Source: Endozoicomonas sp. G2_2 (GTDB lineage: Bacteria; Pseudomonadota; Gammaproteobacteria; Nevskiales; Salinisphaeraceae). From it: a stretch of DNA of 64,000 nt. This document shows, piece by piece, positions 18,514 through 28,318 of the stretch. The position numbers and the translations under genes are program-made. Location of the stretch: NCBI RefSeq assembly GCF_017744135.1, contig NZ_JAGHQU010000015.1, positions 19,942-83,941 of the forward strand, read 5' to 3'. How positions within the stretch are numbered: the first letter of the stretch is position 1; each line of letters begins with the position of its first letter. The notes beneath the pieces are model-generated. The model did not search any database and was not told the origin of the DNA. It saw only the letters and a program-made list of their open reading frames with translations.

Positions 18514-19062
18514 ATGAACCGAATCCTGCAGGCGGCCGCATTCGGCATCGTATTGGGTCTGTGCACCGGTTGCGCCGGCATACGCGAGGCCGGCCAGCCG
18601 ATGCTGGGCGTCGGCAGCACTGTTCGGCTGCATACCGCGCTCGTGGTGCCCGAGCGACGCTGGAGTGTCTATCTGCAGGACAGCAAGCCGCAACGCCTTG
18701 CGACCATCGACGAATCGCGTGGCTATTGCGAACTCAAGGTGCATGGCCCCAAGCCGACGGCCCAGCATATCGCGCCGGGTGTGTTCATCGTCACCAGCGC
18801 CCGGCGACGGCTCGACCGAACCGCGGCGCGCGAGATACGAATCGCATCGATAGGCGCGCTCGCCAATACGGGATTCGAGCGGCGTTACCGCGCGTACGAG
18901 AGCGAAATGTCGCTGTCCGGCGCCGACGACATCCGGGCCTTCACCTGCACGGTGTTGCAGGAAGCCGGGCTCGGCCGCTACATGACGCTGGCCGAGGCCC
19001 GGTCCGTGGTCGGCGACGTGCTGTCGCTGCAGCCGGCGTCAGCTGTCGGCGTCGAGCAGTGA
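18514..19062 (+). CDS. Putative lipoprotein, function unknown
   Basis: This 182-residue protein begins MNRILQAAAFGIVLGLCTGC: a lipoprotein signal peptide with the lipobox LCTGC and cysteine 20 as acylation site. The mature domain is unrecognised. It begins with a VGSTVRLHTALVVPERRW segment that looks beta-rich, and has one further cysteine pair candidate (Cys73, Cys148). The 3' end overlaps the convergent acyl-CoA-binding protein gene by 24 bp. Probably a membrane-anchored periplasmic or outer-membrane protein. Confidence 0.65.
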   Translation: MNRILQAAAFGIVLGLCTGCAGIREAGQPMLGVGSTVRLHTALVVPERRWSVYLQDSKPQRLATIDESRGYCELKVHGPKPTAQHIAPGVFIVTSARRRLDRTAAREIRIASIGALANTGFERRYRAYESEMSLSGADDIRAFTCTVLQEAGLGRYMTLAEARSVVGDVLSLQPASAVGVEQ

Positions 19063-19308
19063 ATTGACCTTGTTGATGTAGCCTTCCATCGCGTCGTCGG
19101 CACTGGTGCCCTTGAGCTTGGCCCAGGCATCGTACTTCGCACGACCCTTGAAATCGGTCATGCCGGGCCGCTTGCCCTCGACATCGCCAACGGTGGCCTG
19201 CTTGAAATGGGCGTATAGGGCGAGCAGATCGTCGTTGCTCGGGCGCGACGACAGCGTTTCCACATCTTTCTGCGCCTGTTCGAAGCGGGCCTGAAGGTCT
19301 TCTGCCAT
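19039..19308 (-). CDS. Acyl-CoA-binding protein
   Basis: This 89-residue protein covers the complete four-helix ACBP fold. Diagnostic residues include LLALYAHFKQATVGDV and the KGRAKYDAWAKLKG helix that binds the CoA adenine and phosphate. ACBPs bind medium- and long-chain acyl-CoAs in the cytosol and act as a carrier and buffer. Bacterial ACBPs occur in only some lineages. The gene's 3' end runs into the convergent lipoprotein gene, and folA lies 40 bp upstream on the same strand, perhaps cotranscribed. Confidence 0.93.
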   Translation of the reverse strand: MAEDLQARFEQAQKDVETLSSRPSNDDLLALYAHFKQATVGDVEGKRPGMTDFKGRAKYDAWAKLKGTSADDAMEGYINKVNSLLDADS

Positions 19309-19348
19309 ATCCGTCTCCTGGAAAATGCAGTGATGGTGAACGCCCAGT

Positions 19349-19876
19349 CTAAGCGCGCCGCCGCTGCCATGTCATGAACCGATGCGCCGGCGTATCACCG
19401 CTGGCGGCAACCGCTGTCTCGTCGACCAGTTCCCAGGCCGACCAGTCGATTTCGGGGAACCACGTGTCGCCCTCGTAGGCGCTTTCGATACGCGTGAGCT
19501 GCAGCCGGCTCGCGCGTTCGAGGGCGAGCGCATAGACCTGCGCGCCGCCGATCACCATCAGCTCCGCGGCACCATCCCGTGCCGCGATGCCGATTGCGGT
19601 GTCGATACCGCCGACGCGCTGGACCCCGTCGGCGACAAACGCCGCGTCGCGAGTCAGCACGAGATTGCGCCGCTTGGGCAGCGCGCGGCCGATCGACTCG
19701 AAGGTGCGTCGGCCCATCAGAATCGGCTTGTTCAGGGTCTGCTGCTTGAACCAGCGCAAATCGCCCGGGATATGCCATGGCATGCCGCCATCGGCGCCGA
19801 TCACGCCGTTTTGATCCATCGCAGCGATCAACGTCAGGGCAACGCCCGTAGCGTTCGTTGGCGATTCGGTTGGCAA
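19349..19876 (-). CDS. folA: Dihydrofolate reductase, TTG start
   Basis: This 175-residue enzyme has the DHFR pattern: LIAAMDQNGVIGADGGMPWH near residue 15 (Met20-loop region), the active-site acid in PGDLRWFKQQT, NADPH-binding MGRRTFESIGR, and GGAQVYALAL. It reduces dihydrofolate to tetrahydrofolate with NADPH. I place the start at the TTG at 19874-19876, because a perfect AAGGAG lies six bases upstream (19883-19888); the ATG at 19909 would put that site inside the gene. thyA, which generates dihydrofolate, is 3.6 kb away on the same strand. Confidence 0.92.
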   Translation of the reverse strand: MPTESPTNATGVALTLIAAMDQNGVIGADGGMPWHIPGDLRWFKQQTLNKPILMGRRTFESIGRALPKRRNLVLTRDAAFVADGVQRVGGIDTAIGIAARDGAAELMVIGGAQVYALALERASRLQLTRIESAYEGDTWFPEIDWSAWELVDETAVAASGDTPAHRFMTWQRRRA

Positions 19877-19882
19877 GCGGGA

Positions 19883-19888
19883 CTCCTT
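19883..19888 (-). promoter_or_regulatory. Ribosome-binding site deciding the folA TTG start
   Basis: AAGGAG on the minus strand, six bases before TTG. No comparable site precedes the upstream ATG at 19909, so this fixes an unusual start codon for folA. Confidence 0.7.
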
Positions 19889-19917
19889 GTCGAGGTCGCA
19901 TGCGCCCACGCGACGAC

Positions 19918-21453
19918 TCAGGCGTCGAGCGCGGCCTCGTCCTCGATATCGTTGAGTTCGATCGTGAATGTCGTGCCGGTCTGGCCGGTTTCGGCCACGG
20001 TGAGATCACCGCCATGACGGCGGCAGATACGACGACACAGCGACAAGCCGATGCCGGTACCGTGATCCGGCGAGCCGTTTTTTCGAAACGGCTGGAATGC
20101 CAGCTCGGGCGATCCCAGGCCGCGCGCATTGTCCGCATAGCTGATCCGCACGCCGGCTGGTGCGTCGTCGCTCGATTCTGCTGCGATACGAATGCGCGGC
20201 GGCGTACCGGCGCGGCGATAGCGAATGCTGTTGTCGATCAGGTTCTGGAACAGCGCCCGCAACTGGGCGGCGTCGCCGGTCAGGCGCCCGAGCGTCGAGA
20301 TATCGAAAGTGGCGCCATGTTCTTCGATGAGCACGGCGAGATCGGCGCGCACATCGTCGATGAGCGTATCCAGTTCGAGCGGCTCGACTTCCACGCTGCC
20401 GGTATCGATACGCGCCAGGCGCAGCATGCCGCCGATCATGCCCTGCATGCGATCGGCTGCCGCCTGCAGGCTTTCCAGTTGGCGCCGGCCCTGGTCGGTC
20501 AAACGCGGCGCCTCGGCGGCCTGCAGCTGGCGGGCATTGTGCTGCATCTTGCGCAGCGGCTCGCGCAGGTCGTGGGCAGCTGCCAGCACGCCCGCCCGGT
20601 CGCTCGCGCGGTCCAGCGGCGTGCGCTGACTGGAGGTGGCCGGCGGTTCGATCGGCGCGCTGGCCACATCGGCCGACTCCACAAGCAGCGTGAACCCGTT
20701 GAGGCGGCCTTCCGGCGTGCGTAACGGCAGCAACCGCGCCGTACGCAACGGCGCCTCACCGCCGTCGATGGGCGCGACGTTCACGCTGATCGGCCGCCGC
20801 GAGCGCACCGAACGATGCAGCGCGATCGGCCAGCTCGCCGCGTCGCGCAGCTGGATACAAACCTCGATCGCCCGGCCGAGGGTGTCCTCCACGTCGCAGC
20901 CGAGCCAGCTGGCCGCGCCCTCGCCCATGCCGCTGACCCGGCCGGTGAGATCGATACCCACCCACGCCGGGTCGTCGGTGGCGCGGGTCAGATTAAGTCG
21001 ATGGGCCGCCGCAAGGTTCTCGTTGGCCGCCACGGTGTCGACCGCGCGGCGCGGGCCGGTGGCACGAACGAGCACGATGAAGCCGGCGATGTCGTCCTCG
21101 CCGTCGAGACGCGGCGACAGATCCATGACGCAGACACGGCGCTGACCGGTGCGGGTCATCAGCGCGCCTTCCATACGTCCGCGCCCCTGGGCGCTGGCCT
21201 CGAACAGGGCACGCGGCAGCTCGGCTTCGAAGCGGCGCTCCTCCGGCAGCAACGTTTCCAGCCGCTGGCCCTGAACCTGGGACGCAATATGGCCGAGCAA
21301 CGCTTCCGCGCTCGGATGCCATTCTTCGATCACACCGGCCGTATCAAGCAGGCACAGGGCGGCATCCGGCATCTGCTCGAGCAGCAGGCCGAGGGCGGCC
21401 GCGCCCAGGGACTGGGCGCGCGTTTCCGGTTCTTCGCGGAACATGGTGCTCAC
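19918..21453 (-). CDS. Soluble PAS-domain sensor histidine kinase
   Basis: This 511-residue kinase has no membrane span. PAS-like domains lie at about residues 22-130 (LLEQMPDAALCLLDTAGVIEEW) and 160-270 (DPAWVGIDLTGRVSGMGEG). A phytochrome-type H box, AAHDLREPLRKM, follows near residue 292. The ATPase domain has NLIDNSIRYRRAG (N box), YADNARGLG (G1, altered from DNGxG) and GTGIGLSLCRR (G2). It lies 44 bp downstream of a REC-GGDEF-EAL gene, so the kinase probably phosphorylates that receiver domain. A cytoplasmic signal is likely. A second ATG at 21444 is an alternative start. Confidence 0.88.
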   Translation of the reverse strand: MSTMFREEPETRAQSLGAAALGLLLEQMPDAALCLLDTAGVIEEWHPSAEALLGHIASQVQGQRLETLLPEERRFEAELPRALFEASAQGRGRMEGALMTRTGQRRVCVMDLSPRLDGEDDIAGFIVLVRATGPRRAVDTVAANENLAAAHRLNLTRATDDPAWVGIDLTGRVSGMGEGAASWLGCDVEDTLGRAIEVCIQLRDAASWPIALHRSVRSRRPISVNVAPIDGGEAPLRTARLLPLRTPEGRLNGFTLLVESADVASAPIEPPATSSQRTPLDRASDRAGVLAAAHDLREPLRKMQHNARQLQAAEAPRLTDQGRRQLESLQAAADRMQGMIGGMLRLARIDTGSVEVEPLELDTLIDDVRADLAVLIEEHGATFDISTLGRLTGDAAQLRALFQNLIDNSIRYRRAGTPPRIRIAAESSDDAPAGVRISYADNARGLGSPELAFQPFRKNGSPDHGTGIGLSLCRRICRRHGGDLTVAETGQTGTTFTIELNDIEDEAALDA

Positions 21454-21497
21454 GCTGCTGCTTGTCCCCTACCCGCTGAAAGAATGAGCGACCGCGC

Positions 21498-23219
21498 CTA
21501 GTGAAAGAGCGCGCTCATCGGCGCGCTGTCCTGGAGCAGACGTGTGCAGTCCGCGACGGGCAGACCGGGCGCATAGAAAAAGCCCTGCCCGAACGCGCAC
21601 TTGTTATCGACCAGAAATTGCCGCTGGTCGTTGGTTTCGACGCCTTCCGCGACCACCCGCAGACCGAGGCTCGCACCGAGGGCGATGATCGCCCGCGCCA
21701 TGGCGCGATCGCGATTATTGTCGGTGACGCCCTGAAGAAAGCTCAAATCGATCTTCAGCGAGTCCACGGGCAGGCGCGTGAGGTAGCTCAGCGACGAATA
21801 GCCCTTGCCAAAATCGTCGATCACCACCTGCACGCCCAGATCCTTGAGTTGCTCGACCAGTGGATTGGTGTCGTCCGGGCCCAGCATGAGTGCGTTTTCT
21901 GTGAATTCCAGTTCGAGCAGGCGCGCGGGCATAGCCAGCCGCTCGATGAGCTCGCGCACCATGGGCAGGAAATCCTCGTCGCGGGCGTGCTGCGAGGACA
22001 CATTGACCGCAAGCACCACGTCGTCGTCGAGCACACCGGCGTCACGCCAGCTCAGATACTGCTGGCACGCATGGGTCAGCGCCCAGCGCGTCAGCGCCCT
22101 AATACAACCCCGGGCTTCGGCGAGCGGCACGAATTCCTCGGGCGGGATCGGCCCCAGCCGCGGATGATTCCAGCGCGCCAGCGCCTCGAGCCCGACGACA
22201 CGGCCGCTGTCCAGATCAAACTGCGGCTGATAGACCAGATGCAGCTCGTTCGCCTCGATGGCGGCGCGCAGCTCGTTCTCGAGACCGATACGCGATTCCG
22301 GCCGTCCGTCGTGCTCGCGGTCGAACCAGTGTGCGGTATCGCGCCCGCCCTGCTTGGCGAGATACATGGCGGCGTCGGCATTGTTGATTAGGGTGTTCGC
22401 GGCCGTGCCGTTTTCGGGATACGTCGCGACACCGATCGAGATGGTCACGAAGATCTTGTGCTCATCGATCACGATCGGCTTGCGAAACGACTCGAGCACG
22501 CCGTCCACCAGCTCGCGCACCACGTCCTTGTCGTCGGTATCCACCACGGCAACGAACTCGTCGCCACCGAGGCGGGCCAGCAACGGATGACCGCCACACT
22601 GTTCCTTGAGCCGGCTGGCCGACGTGGACAGCGCCTCGTCGCCCACGCCATGACCGAGACTGTCGTTGATCGACTTGAAGCCATCGAGGTCGAAATAAAG
22701 CACGGCGAAGGGATGGCGCTCACGCCGGGGCCGTTCGAGCATGTATTGCAGCCGCTCGAGCAGCACGGTTCGGTTGAACAGGCCCGTCACCTGGTCGTGG
22801 CGCGCGAGGTAGGTGAACTTGCGCTGGCTTTCGTAGTGCTGGATGGAATAGCGGATCGTGCGTTCGAGCAGCGTGGCGCTGAGTTCGCCCTTGGGCAGAA
22901 ACTCGGCCGCGCCGGCTTCCATCACCGCCAGGTCGATGTCGTAGTCGTCGTGGGCGGTCAGAACCACGATCGGCGCACCGAGAGCGACCGCGGCCGGGCT
23001 GCGGATCAACTCCAGACCGGTATGGCCGTCGAGTTCGTAATCCAGCAGGCAGATATCGAACTCACCACGCCGCAGCGCTGCCAACCCGTCCGCATAGGAA
23101 CCGGCCATGGTGAGGTCGTAACGACAACGCGGACCGGAACGCAGAAGATCCGCGAGCAGCGAACGATCCTCCGGATCGTTGTCCACGATAAGTACACGTA
23201 CCGTTCGGGGTGGCGCCAT
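21498..23219 (-). CDS. REC-GGDEF-EAL response regulator (c-di-GMP turnover)
   Basis: This 573-residue protein has a receiver domain (residues 1-125; phospho-acceptor in ICLLDYELDGHTG), GGDEF (about 165-320) and EAL (about 335-570). The GGDEF site LARLGGDEFVAVV is intact. The EAL domain keeps LEALARW, the acidic LEFTENAL, VIDDFGKGYSSL, KIDLSFL and VAEGVET, so both synthesis and breakdown of cyclic di-GMP look possible. An RxxD inhibitory site before GGDEF is not evident. The PAS kinase gene follows directly and is the likely cognate partner. Type IV pilus motors elsewhere in the window suggest surface behaviour as an output, by inference. Confidence 0.92.
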   Translation of the reverse strand: MAPPRTVRVLIVDNDPEDRSLLADLLRSGPRCRYDLTMAGSYADGLAALRRGEFDICLLDYELDGHTGLELIRSPAAVALGAPIVVLTAHDDYDIDLAVMEAGAAEFLPKGELSATLLERTIRYSIQHYESQRKFTYLARHDQVTGLFNRTVLLERLQYMLERPRRERHPFAVLYFDLDGFKSINDSLGHGVGDEALSTSASRLKEQCGGHPLLARLGGDEFVAVVDTDDKDVVRELVDGVLESFRKPIVIDEHKIFVTISIGVATYPENGTAANTLINNADAAMYLAKQGGRDTAHWFDREHDGRPESRIGLENELRAAIEANELHLVYQPQFDLDSGRVVGLEALARWNHPRLGPIPPEEFVPLAEARGCIRALTRWALTHACQQYLSWRDAGVLDDDVVLAVNVSSQHARDEDFLPMVRELIERLAMPARLLELEFTENALMLGPDDTNPLVEQLKDLGVQVVIDDFGKGYSSLSYLTRLPVDSLKIDLSFLQGVTDNNRDRAMARAIIALGASLGLRVVAEGVETNDQRQFLVDNKCAFGQGFFYAPGLPVADCTRLLQDSAPMSALFH

Positions 23220-23491
23220 ATCTCCCGTGCCCAGTCAGCCGAGGTTCAGGCAAGTCTAGCGCAGAATATGCCGCCGTGACTGGCTGCTGAGCCGCGATCG
23301 CGTAGCGTTTGTCCGGCATCTATCGGCCGATTGCCGCAAACCTTGTGCGAACCGTCGCTATCTATGTTTCTGATCTGGCAGGCGTGCCTGTCGGCGCGGT
23401 CTTCATCGGGCCTCGCGCGCGATTCGCTGCGCGAAAAAGCGCTCGTTTCCGACTAAAGACGAAGCCTCGCGACGCGATCCACCGCCCTGCT

Positions 23492-24313
23492 TCAGACAGC
23501 GACCGGCGCGCTGATACGGGCGTGGCTGCGATAGCCCTCGAGACGAATATCGTCGAAGCGAAACGCGAACAGGTCGTCGACCGCCGGGTTCAACCATAGC
23601 TGCGGGGCCGCCAGCGGCGCCCGCGCGAGCTGCGTGTCGGCCTGTTCGAGATGATTCAGGTAGAGATGCGCGTCCCCGAGCGTGTGCACGAAGTCGCCCA
23701 CCTCGAGATTGCAGACCTGCGCGACCATGTGCGTGAGCAGCGCGTACGACGCGATATTAAACGGTACGCCGAGGAAGATATCCGCGCTGCGCTGGTAGAG
23801 CTGACACGACAGCCTGCCGTCGGCCACGTAGAACTGGAACAGCAGATGGCACGGCGGCAGCGCCATGTCGTCGACCTGGGCCGGGTTCCAGGCGGTCACG
23901 ACATGGCGGCGCGAGTCCGGGCTGTGCTTGATCGAGTCGACCACCCGCGCCAGCTGATCCACCGAGTCGCCGTTGGGCGCGGGCCAGCTGCGCCACTGAT
24001 AACCATAGACCGGGCCGAGATCGCCGTTCTCGTCGGCCCACTCGTCCCAGATCCGCACCTTGTTGTCCTTGAGATAGCCGATGTTGGTGTCACCAGCGAT
24101 AAACCACAGCAGCTCGTGAATGATCGAGCGCAGATGCAGTTTCTTGGTGGTAAGCGCCGGAAACCCGCGCGACAGGTCGAAGCGCATCTGCCGGCCGAAC
24201 ACGGACACCGTGCCGGTGCCGGTCCGATCGGCCTTGCGGGTGCCCTGATCGCGCACCTCGCGCATCAGATCGAGATAGGGCTGCTCGAGCGGCGTGACTT
24301 CGGGCGCGCTCAT
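23492..24313 (-). CDS. thyA: Thymidylate synthase
   Basis: This 273-residue enzyme matches bacterial ThyA. The catalytic cysteine sits in [33 protein letters not shown] binds the dUMP phosphate region, and [20 protein letters not shown] and [12 protein letters not shown] complete the site. It methylates dUMP with methylene-tetrahydrofolate, yielding dihydrofolate for FolA. The start is [11 protein letters not shown], whose ATG overlaps the lgt stop by four bases (ATGA). The long N-terminal extension of the open frame is lgt read in another frame. The lgt-thyA order is widespread in gammaproteobacteria. Confidence 0.96.
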   Translation of the reverse strand: MSAPEVTPLEQPYLDLMREVRDQGTRKADRTGTGTVSVFGRQMRFDLSRGFPALTTKKLHLRSIIHELLWFIAGDTNIGYLKDNKVRIWDEWADENGDLGPVYGYQWRSWPAPNGDSVDQLARVVDSIKHSPDSRRHVVTAWNPAQVDDMALPPCHLLFQFYVADGRLSCQLYQRSADIFLGVPFNIASYALLTHMVAQVCNLEVGDFVHTLGDAHLYLNHLEQADTQLARAPLAAPQLWLNPAVDDLFAFRFDDIRLEGYRSHARISAPVAV

Positions 24314-25101
24314 GACGTCACCGTGTCGCGGCGATAGGCCAGCACCAGCAGCAGAATACCGCCGAGGATCATCGGCGTGCAGAGCACCTGTCCCATGGTC
24401 ATCCAGTCGAAGGCCACGAAGCCGAGGAAGGCATCCGGCTGGCGGAAGAACTCGGCGAAGAAACGCAGACAGCCATAGCCAAGCAGAAACAGCCCGGATA
24501 CCGCCATGCGCGGCCGTGGCTTCGCCGCGAACCACCAGAGCAGCGCGAACAGCACCAGGCCCTCGAGAGCGGCCTCATAGAGTTCCGATGGATGGCGTGG
24601 CGCCATGTCGATGCGTGGATAGACCATCGCCCAGGGCACATCGGTCACGCGGCCGATGAGCTCGCCGTTGATGAAGTTCGCGATGCGGCCGAAGAACAGA
24701 CCCACCGGCACGATCGGCGCGACGAAATCGGTGATGTCGAAGAACGCGCGCTGCGTACTGCGCGCGAACCAGCCCGCCGCGGCGAACACACCCAGCATGC
24801 CGCCATGAAACGACATGCCGCCCTGCCAGATATAGAACAGCTGCAGCGGGTTATCGATGAGCATGCCCGGCTGATAGAACAGCATGTAGCCGACGCGCCC
24901 GCCAATCACCACGCCGAGCACGACATAGAAGAGGAAATCGCCGACCTCCTCGCGTTGCCAGTGGATATGCGCCTGCTTGGTGCGCACGATCCCCAGGCCC
25001 CAGCCCACGAGAAAACTCAGCAGATACATCAGCCCGTACCAGTGCACGGCGAGCGGGCCTATGGCAATGGCGACGGGGTCGATATCGGGATGCACGAACA
25101 T
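24310..25101 (-). CDS. lgt: Prolipoprotein diacylglyceryl transferase
   Basis: This 263-residue inner-membrane enzyme has about seven hydrophobic segments and the Lgt signature [14 protein letters not shown] (about residues 140-153), plus the conserved HWYGLMYL near residue 20. It transfers diacylglyceryl from phosphatidylglycerol to the lipobox cysteine of prolipoproteins, the first step of lipoprotein maturation. Candidate substrates in this window include the lipoprotein at 18514-19062. It is translationally coupled to thyA. Confidence 0.96.
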   Translation of the reverse strand: MFVHPDIDPVAIAIGPLAVHWYGLMYLLSFLVGWGLGIVRTKQAHIHWQREEVGDFLFYVVLGVVIGGRVGYMLFYQPGMLIDNPLQLFYIWQGGMSFHGGMLGVFAAAGWFARSTQRAFFDITDFVAPIVPVGLFFGRIANFINGELIGRVTDVPWAMVYPRIDMAPRHPSELYEAALEGLVLFALLWWFAAKPRPRMAVSGLFLLGYGCLRFFAEFFRQPDAFLGFVAFDWMTMGQVLCTPMILGGILLLVLAYRRDTVTS

Positions 25102-25158
25102 GGCGACGGATTCTAGCAGGAAGGCAATGACATCAAGTGGTCGGCGGTGCCCGGAAGA

Positions 25159-25689
25159 TCAGCGCGTCCACGCATACATGAACACGTCACGCGGTGCGCC
25201 GTCGTAGTCTTCGTGGTTCGGGCGCTCCGACCAGCGCCGCAGTCGGCCCTCGCAGCGCATGCCCAGCGCCTCGAGAATCCGCATGGAGGCCTGGTTGTCC
25301 GGGTCGCAGGTGGCCCAGATCCGGTAGAGCTCGTCCAGGCCGCGAGCGATGTCGAAAACCGCACGCGCGGCTTCGAAACCGAAGCCCTGCCCCCAGGCCG
25401 AACGGGCGAGCACATAGCCGATTTCGGCGCCCTGCTCGCTGAACACGCATGCGACGGTGCCGATCGCGCCACGGGCCTCGTGTTCGATCATCCAGCAGAA
25501 TTCCTCGCCGGAAGCCCAGCCGGTGGCGACGTCTTCCAGAAATTCGTGGCTGTCCTCGATATCCAGATGCCGCGCCCAGGTCATGTAGCGCGACACGACC
25601 GGATCGCTCGCGAATTCGAACACGGCCTCGGCGTCGGCCGGCCGCGGCTCGCGCAAAACGAGCCGCGGCGTGGCCAGCGTGTACGGCAT
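25159..25689 (-). CDS. GNAT N-acetyltransferase, RimJ/RimL-like
   Basis: This 176-residue protein starts MPYTLATPRLVLREPRPADA, the usual opening of the Acetyltransf_3 (RimJ/RimL) group. It has the acetyl-CoA-binding beta-bulge and pyrophosphate loop in LARSAWGQGFGFEAARAV and ends in RWSERPNHEDYDGAPRDV. It probably acetylates an amino group on a protein N-terminus or small molecule; the acceptor is unknown. A GTG three codons upstream (25698) is an alternative start. It lies between lgt and a PfkB kinase, with no clear operon. Confidence 0.82.
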   Translation of the reverse strand: MPYTLATPRLVLREPRPADAEAVFEFASDPVVSRYMTWARHLDIEDSHEFLEDVATGWASGEEFCWMIEHEARGAIGTVACVFSEQGAEIGYVLARSAWGQGFGFEAARAVFDIARGLDELYRIWATCDPDNQASMRILEALGMRCEGRLRRWSERPNHEDYDGAPRDVFMYAWTR

Positions 25690-25732
25690 GCTGATCACGG
25701 CCGACGCCGGTCCGGTACGAAGGAGCGCGCGC

Positions 25733-26668
25733 TTAGAACAGGTCCCGCTCGAACTCCTGCTTGTAGCGCGCAGCGAAGTCTTCCATCGAAAAGCGATGGT
25801 TCTGGGTGCCCGGACGCTCGATCTTGATCGTGCCCATCAGCGAAGCCACGCGGCCCGTGGTTTCCCAGTCCATGCCCTGCTGCAGGCCGTAGATCAGGCC
25901 GGCACGGAAGGCATCGCCGCAGCCGGTCGGGTCGGCCAGCGCGGTCGGCGAACCGGCCGGAATGTCGATGCGCTCGCCGCCGGCATAGATCACCGAGCCT
26001 TCGCCGCCCTTGGTCACGATCAGAGCCTTGAGCTGGCCGGCCATTTCCTCGAGCGACAGGCCGGTGCGATCGAGCATCAGCTGCGACTCGTAGTCGTTGA
26101 CGGTCACATAGGCAGCCTGGTCGATGAAGCGCTTGAGCTCCTCGCCGTTGAACATCGGCAGGCCCTGACCCGGATCGAAGATGAAATCGATGCCGGCCTC
26201 GGCGAACTGTGCGGCGTGCTGGACCATGCCGTCCTTGCCGTCCGGCGAGACGATGCCCAGCGTCACGCTGCCATCGGTAGGTACGGTCTGCTCGTGGGCA
26301 TGGCCCATCGCGCCCGGATGAAAGGCGGTGATCTGGTTGTCGTCCAGATCGGTGGTGATATAGGCCTGCGCGGTATAGGCAGTATCGACCTGCTTAAGAT
26401 ATTCGCGGCTGATGCCGTGCTTGTCCATCCAGTCAGCATAGTCGTCGAAATCGCTGCCCACGGTGCCCATCGGCGCGCCTTCGCCGCCCAGCAGTTTCAG
26501 GCTGTAGGCGATGTTGCCGGCGCAGCCGCCGAACTCGCGGCGCATCTCGGGCACCAGAAACGACACGTTCAGCATGTGCACGCGATCCGGCAGGATCTCG
26601 TTCTTGAAGTGGCCCGTGTAGACCATGATCGTGTCGTAGGCGAAGGATCCGCAGATCAAAGCTGACAT
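25733..26668 (-). CDS. PfkB-family carbohydrate/nucleoside kinase
   Basis: This 311-residue kinase has the PfkB layout: substrate-side motif GGCAGNIAYSLKLLGGEGAP near residue 47 and the C-terminal catalytic signature DPTGCGDAFRAGLIYGLQQG near residue 247, with the base in GCGDA. It resembles the bacterial adenosine-kinase-like subgroup rather than phosphofructokinase. Candidates are adenosine, ribose or other sugars; I do not choose one. It is 113 bp downstream of gcvPB and may be read through from the glycine cleavage operon. Confidence 0.82.
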   Translation of the reverse strand: MSALICGSFAYDTIMVYTGHFKNEILPDRVHMLNVSFLVPEMRREFGGCAGNIAYSLKLLGGEGAPMGTVGSDFDDYADWMDKHGISREYLKQVDTAYTAQAYITTDLDDNQITAFHPGAMGHAHEQTVPTDGSVTLGIVSPDGKDGMVQHAAQFAEAGIDFIFDPGQGLPMFNGEELKRFIDQAAYVTVNDYESQLMLDRTGLSLEEMAGQLKALIVTKGGEGSVIYAGGERIDIPAGSPTALADPTGCGDAFRAGLIYGLQQGMDWETTGRVASLMGTIKIERPGTQNHRFSMEDFAARYKQEFERDLF

Positions 26669-26781
26669 AGATTGTCCTTTCTCTTGAGAAACTCAGCGCG
26701 CGCCGGAGCGCGCGGCGCTGCAAGATCAGCCGCGCATCATGCCACAGCCGGACAGCGCGGCCGGCTGATCGCAACAGGCGA

Positions 26782-28266
26782 TCAGGCGTCGGCGGCCGTG
26801 GCCGACTCGTGCTTGAGATCGAGGTTCTTGGCCGCCGCGACTTCATCCAGCCGGCGTACCGGCAGTTTGACCGGCGCGTCTTTCAGGGTCGTGGCATCGG
26901 CCTTGGCCTCGTCCCAGATCGCGACCATGGCCGCGACGAAGGCATCGAGCGTTTCCTTCGACTCGCTTTCGGTCGGCTCGATGAGAAAGCATTCCGGCAC
27001 CAGCAGCGGGAAGTAGATCGTCGGCGCGTGGAAGCCGTAGTCGAGCAGACGCTTGGCGAAATCGGTCGCGGTGACGTCGAGCTGCTGTTTCTGACGCTTG
27101 AGCGTGACGATGAACTCATGGCTGGCACGCCGGTCCGCGAAGGCCAGATCGAAACCCCGTTCACGCAGGCGCGTCATCAGGTAGTTCGAATTGAGCGTGG
27201 CGAATTCGGCCACGCGGGTCATGCCCTCGCGCCCCAGAAGCCGTGCATAGACATAGGCGCGCAGCAGCACACCCGCGTTGCCCATGAATGCCGAGAGCCG
27301 GCCGATGGTATGCGGCACGTCTTTCTCGGTAAGCCAGCGATAGGTCGCGGCATCGCCCTCGCCGTCCTTGCCGACGACCGGAATGGGCATGAAATCACGC
27401 AGGCGCTTGCCCACGCCGACCGCGCCAGAACCCGGCCCGCCGCCGCCATGGGGCGTCGAGAAGGTCTTGTGCAGGTTCATGTGGATGACGTCGAAGCCCA
27501 TGTCACCCGGGCGAACCTTGCCGAGAATGGCGTTGAGATTGGCGCCGTCGTAATACAGCAGCCCGCCCGCGCCGTGCACGATTTCGGCGATCTCGAGGAT
27601 GTCCTGCTCGAACACGCCCAGCGTTGACGGGTTGGTGAGCATGATGCCGGCGGTGCGCTCGGAGACCGCCTCGCGCAGGGCCGCGATATCCACGTCGCCG
27701 TCCGAATCGGTCGGAATCTCGACCACCTTGCAGCCACACATCACCGCCGTGGCCGGGTTCGTGCCGTGCGCGGCATCCGGCACCAGAATCTCGTCGCGTG
27801 CCGTGTCGCCACGCGACTCGTGATAGGCCTTGATCATCGCCACGCCGGTGAACTCGCCCTGCGCACCCGCCATCGGCGTGAGCGAGACCGCGTCCATGCC
27901 GGTCACGGTGGTCAGCATTTCCTGCAGCTCGTACAGGCAGGCGAGCATGCCCTGCCCGTGGCTGGCCGGCGCCAGCGGATGCCGGTTCAGAAAACCGGGC
28001 AGCGAGGCCAAGGTGTTACAGGCCCGCGGGTTGTGCTTCATCGTGCACGAACCGAGCGGATAGAAATGGGTGTCGATCGAGAAGTTGAGCTGCGACAGCC
28101 GTGTGTAATGGCGCACCACGTCCATCTCGGAGGCTTCCGGCAGCCCCACGCCCGACTCGCGCCGCAATGCGGCCGGAATGTCGTCGATGGCGGGCGCCTC
28201 GGCCGGGGCCTGCGCGAGTGCAAGACGGCCCGGGCGGCTGTGTTCGAAGATCAGCTTTTCGGTCAT
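26782..28266 (-). CDS. gcvPB: Glycine dehydrogenase (decarboxylating) subunit 2
   Basis: This 494-residue beta chain of the split P protein carries the PLP lysine in [19 protein letters not shown] (about residue 264). The split alpha/beta P protein differs from the fused enzyme of E. coli. With GcvPA it decarboxylates glycine and loads the aminomethyl group onto lipoylated GcvH. The start [14 protein letters not shown] fits the family. tpx lies between it and gcvPA, so the two halves are not adjacent. Confidence 0.96.
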   Translation of the reverse strand: MTEKLIFEHSRPGRLALAQAPAEAPAIDDIPAALRRESGVGLPEASEMDVVRHYTRLSQLNFSIDTHFYPLGSCTMKHNPRACNTLASLPGFLNRHPLAPASHGQGMLACLYELQEMLTTVTGMDAVSLTPMAGAQGEFTGVAMIKAYHESRGDTARDEILVPDAAHGTNPATAVMCGCKVVEIPTDSDGDVDIAALREAVSERTAGIMLTNPSTLGVFEQDILEIAEIVHGAGGLLYYDGANLNAILGKVRPGDMGFDVIHMNLHKTFSTPHGGGGPGSGAVGVGKRLRDFMPIPVVGKDGEGDAATYRWLTEKDVPHTIGRLSAFMGNAGVLLRAYVYARLLGREGMTRVAEFATLNSNYLMTRLRERGFDLAFADRRASHEFIVTLKRQKQQLDVTATDFAKRLLDYGFHAPTIYFPLLVPECFLIEPTESESKETLDAFVAAMVAIWDEAKADATTLKDAPVKLPVRRLDEVAAAKNLDLKHESATAADA

Positions 28267-28318
28267 GGCGTATTCAGCCCCGCGCTTTCACACCGGGCTG
28301 CTTGCTTGCGGTTTGAGT

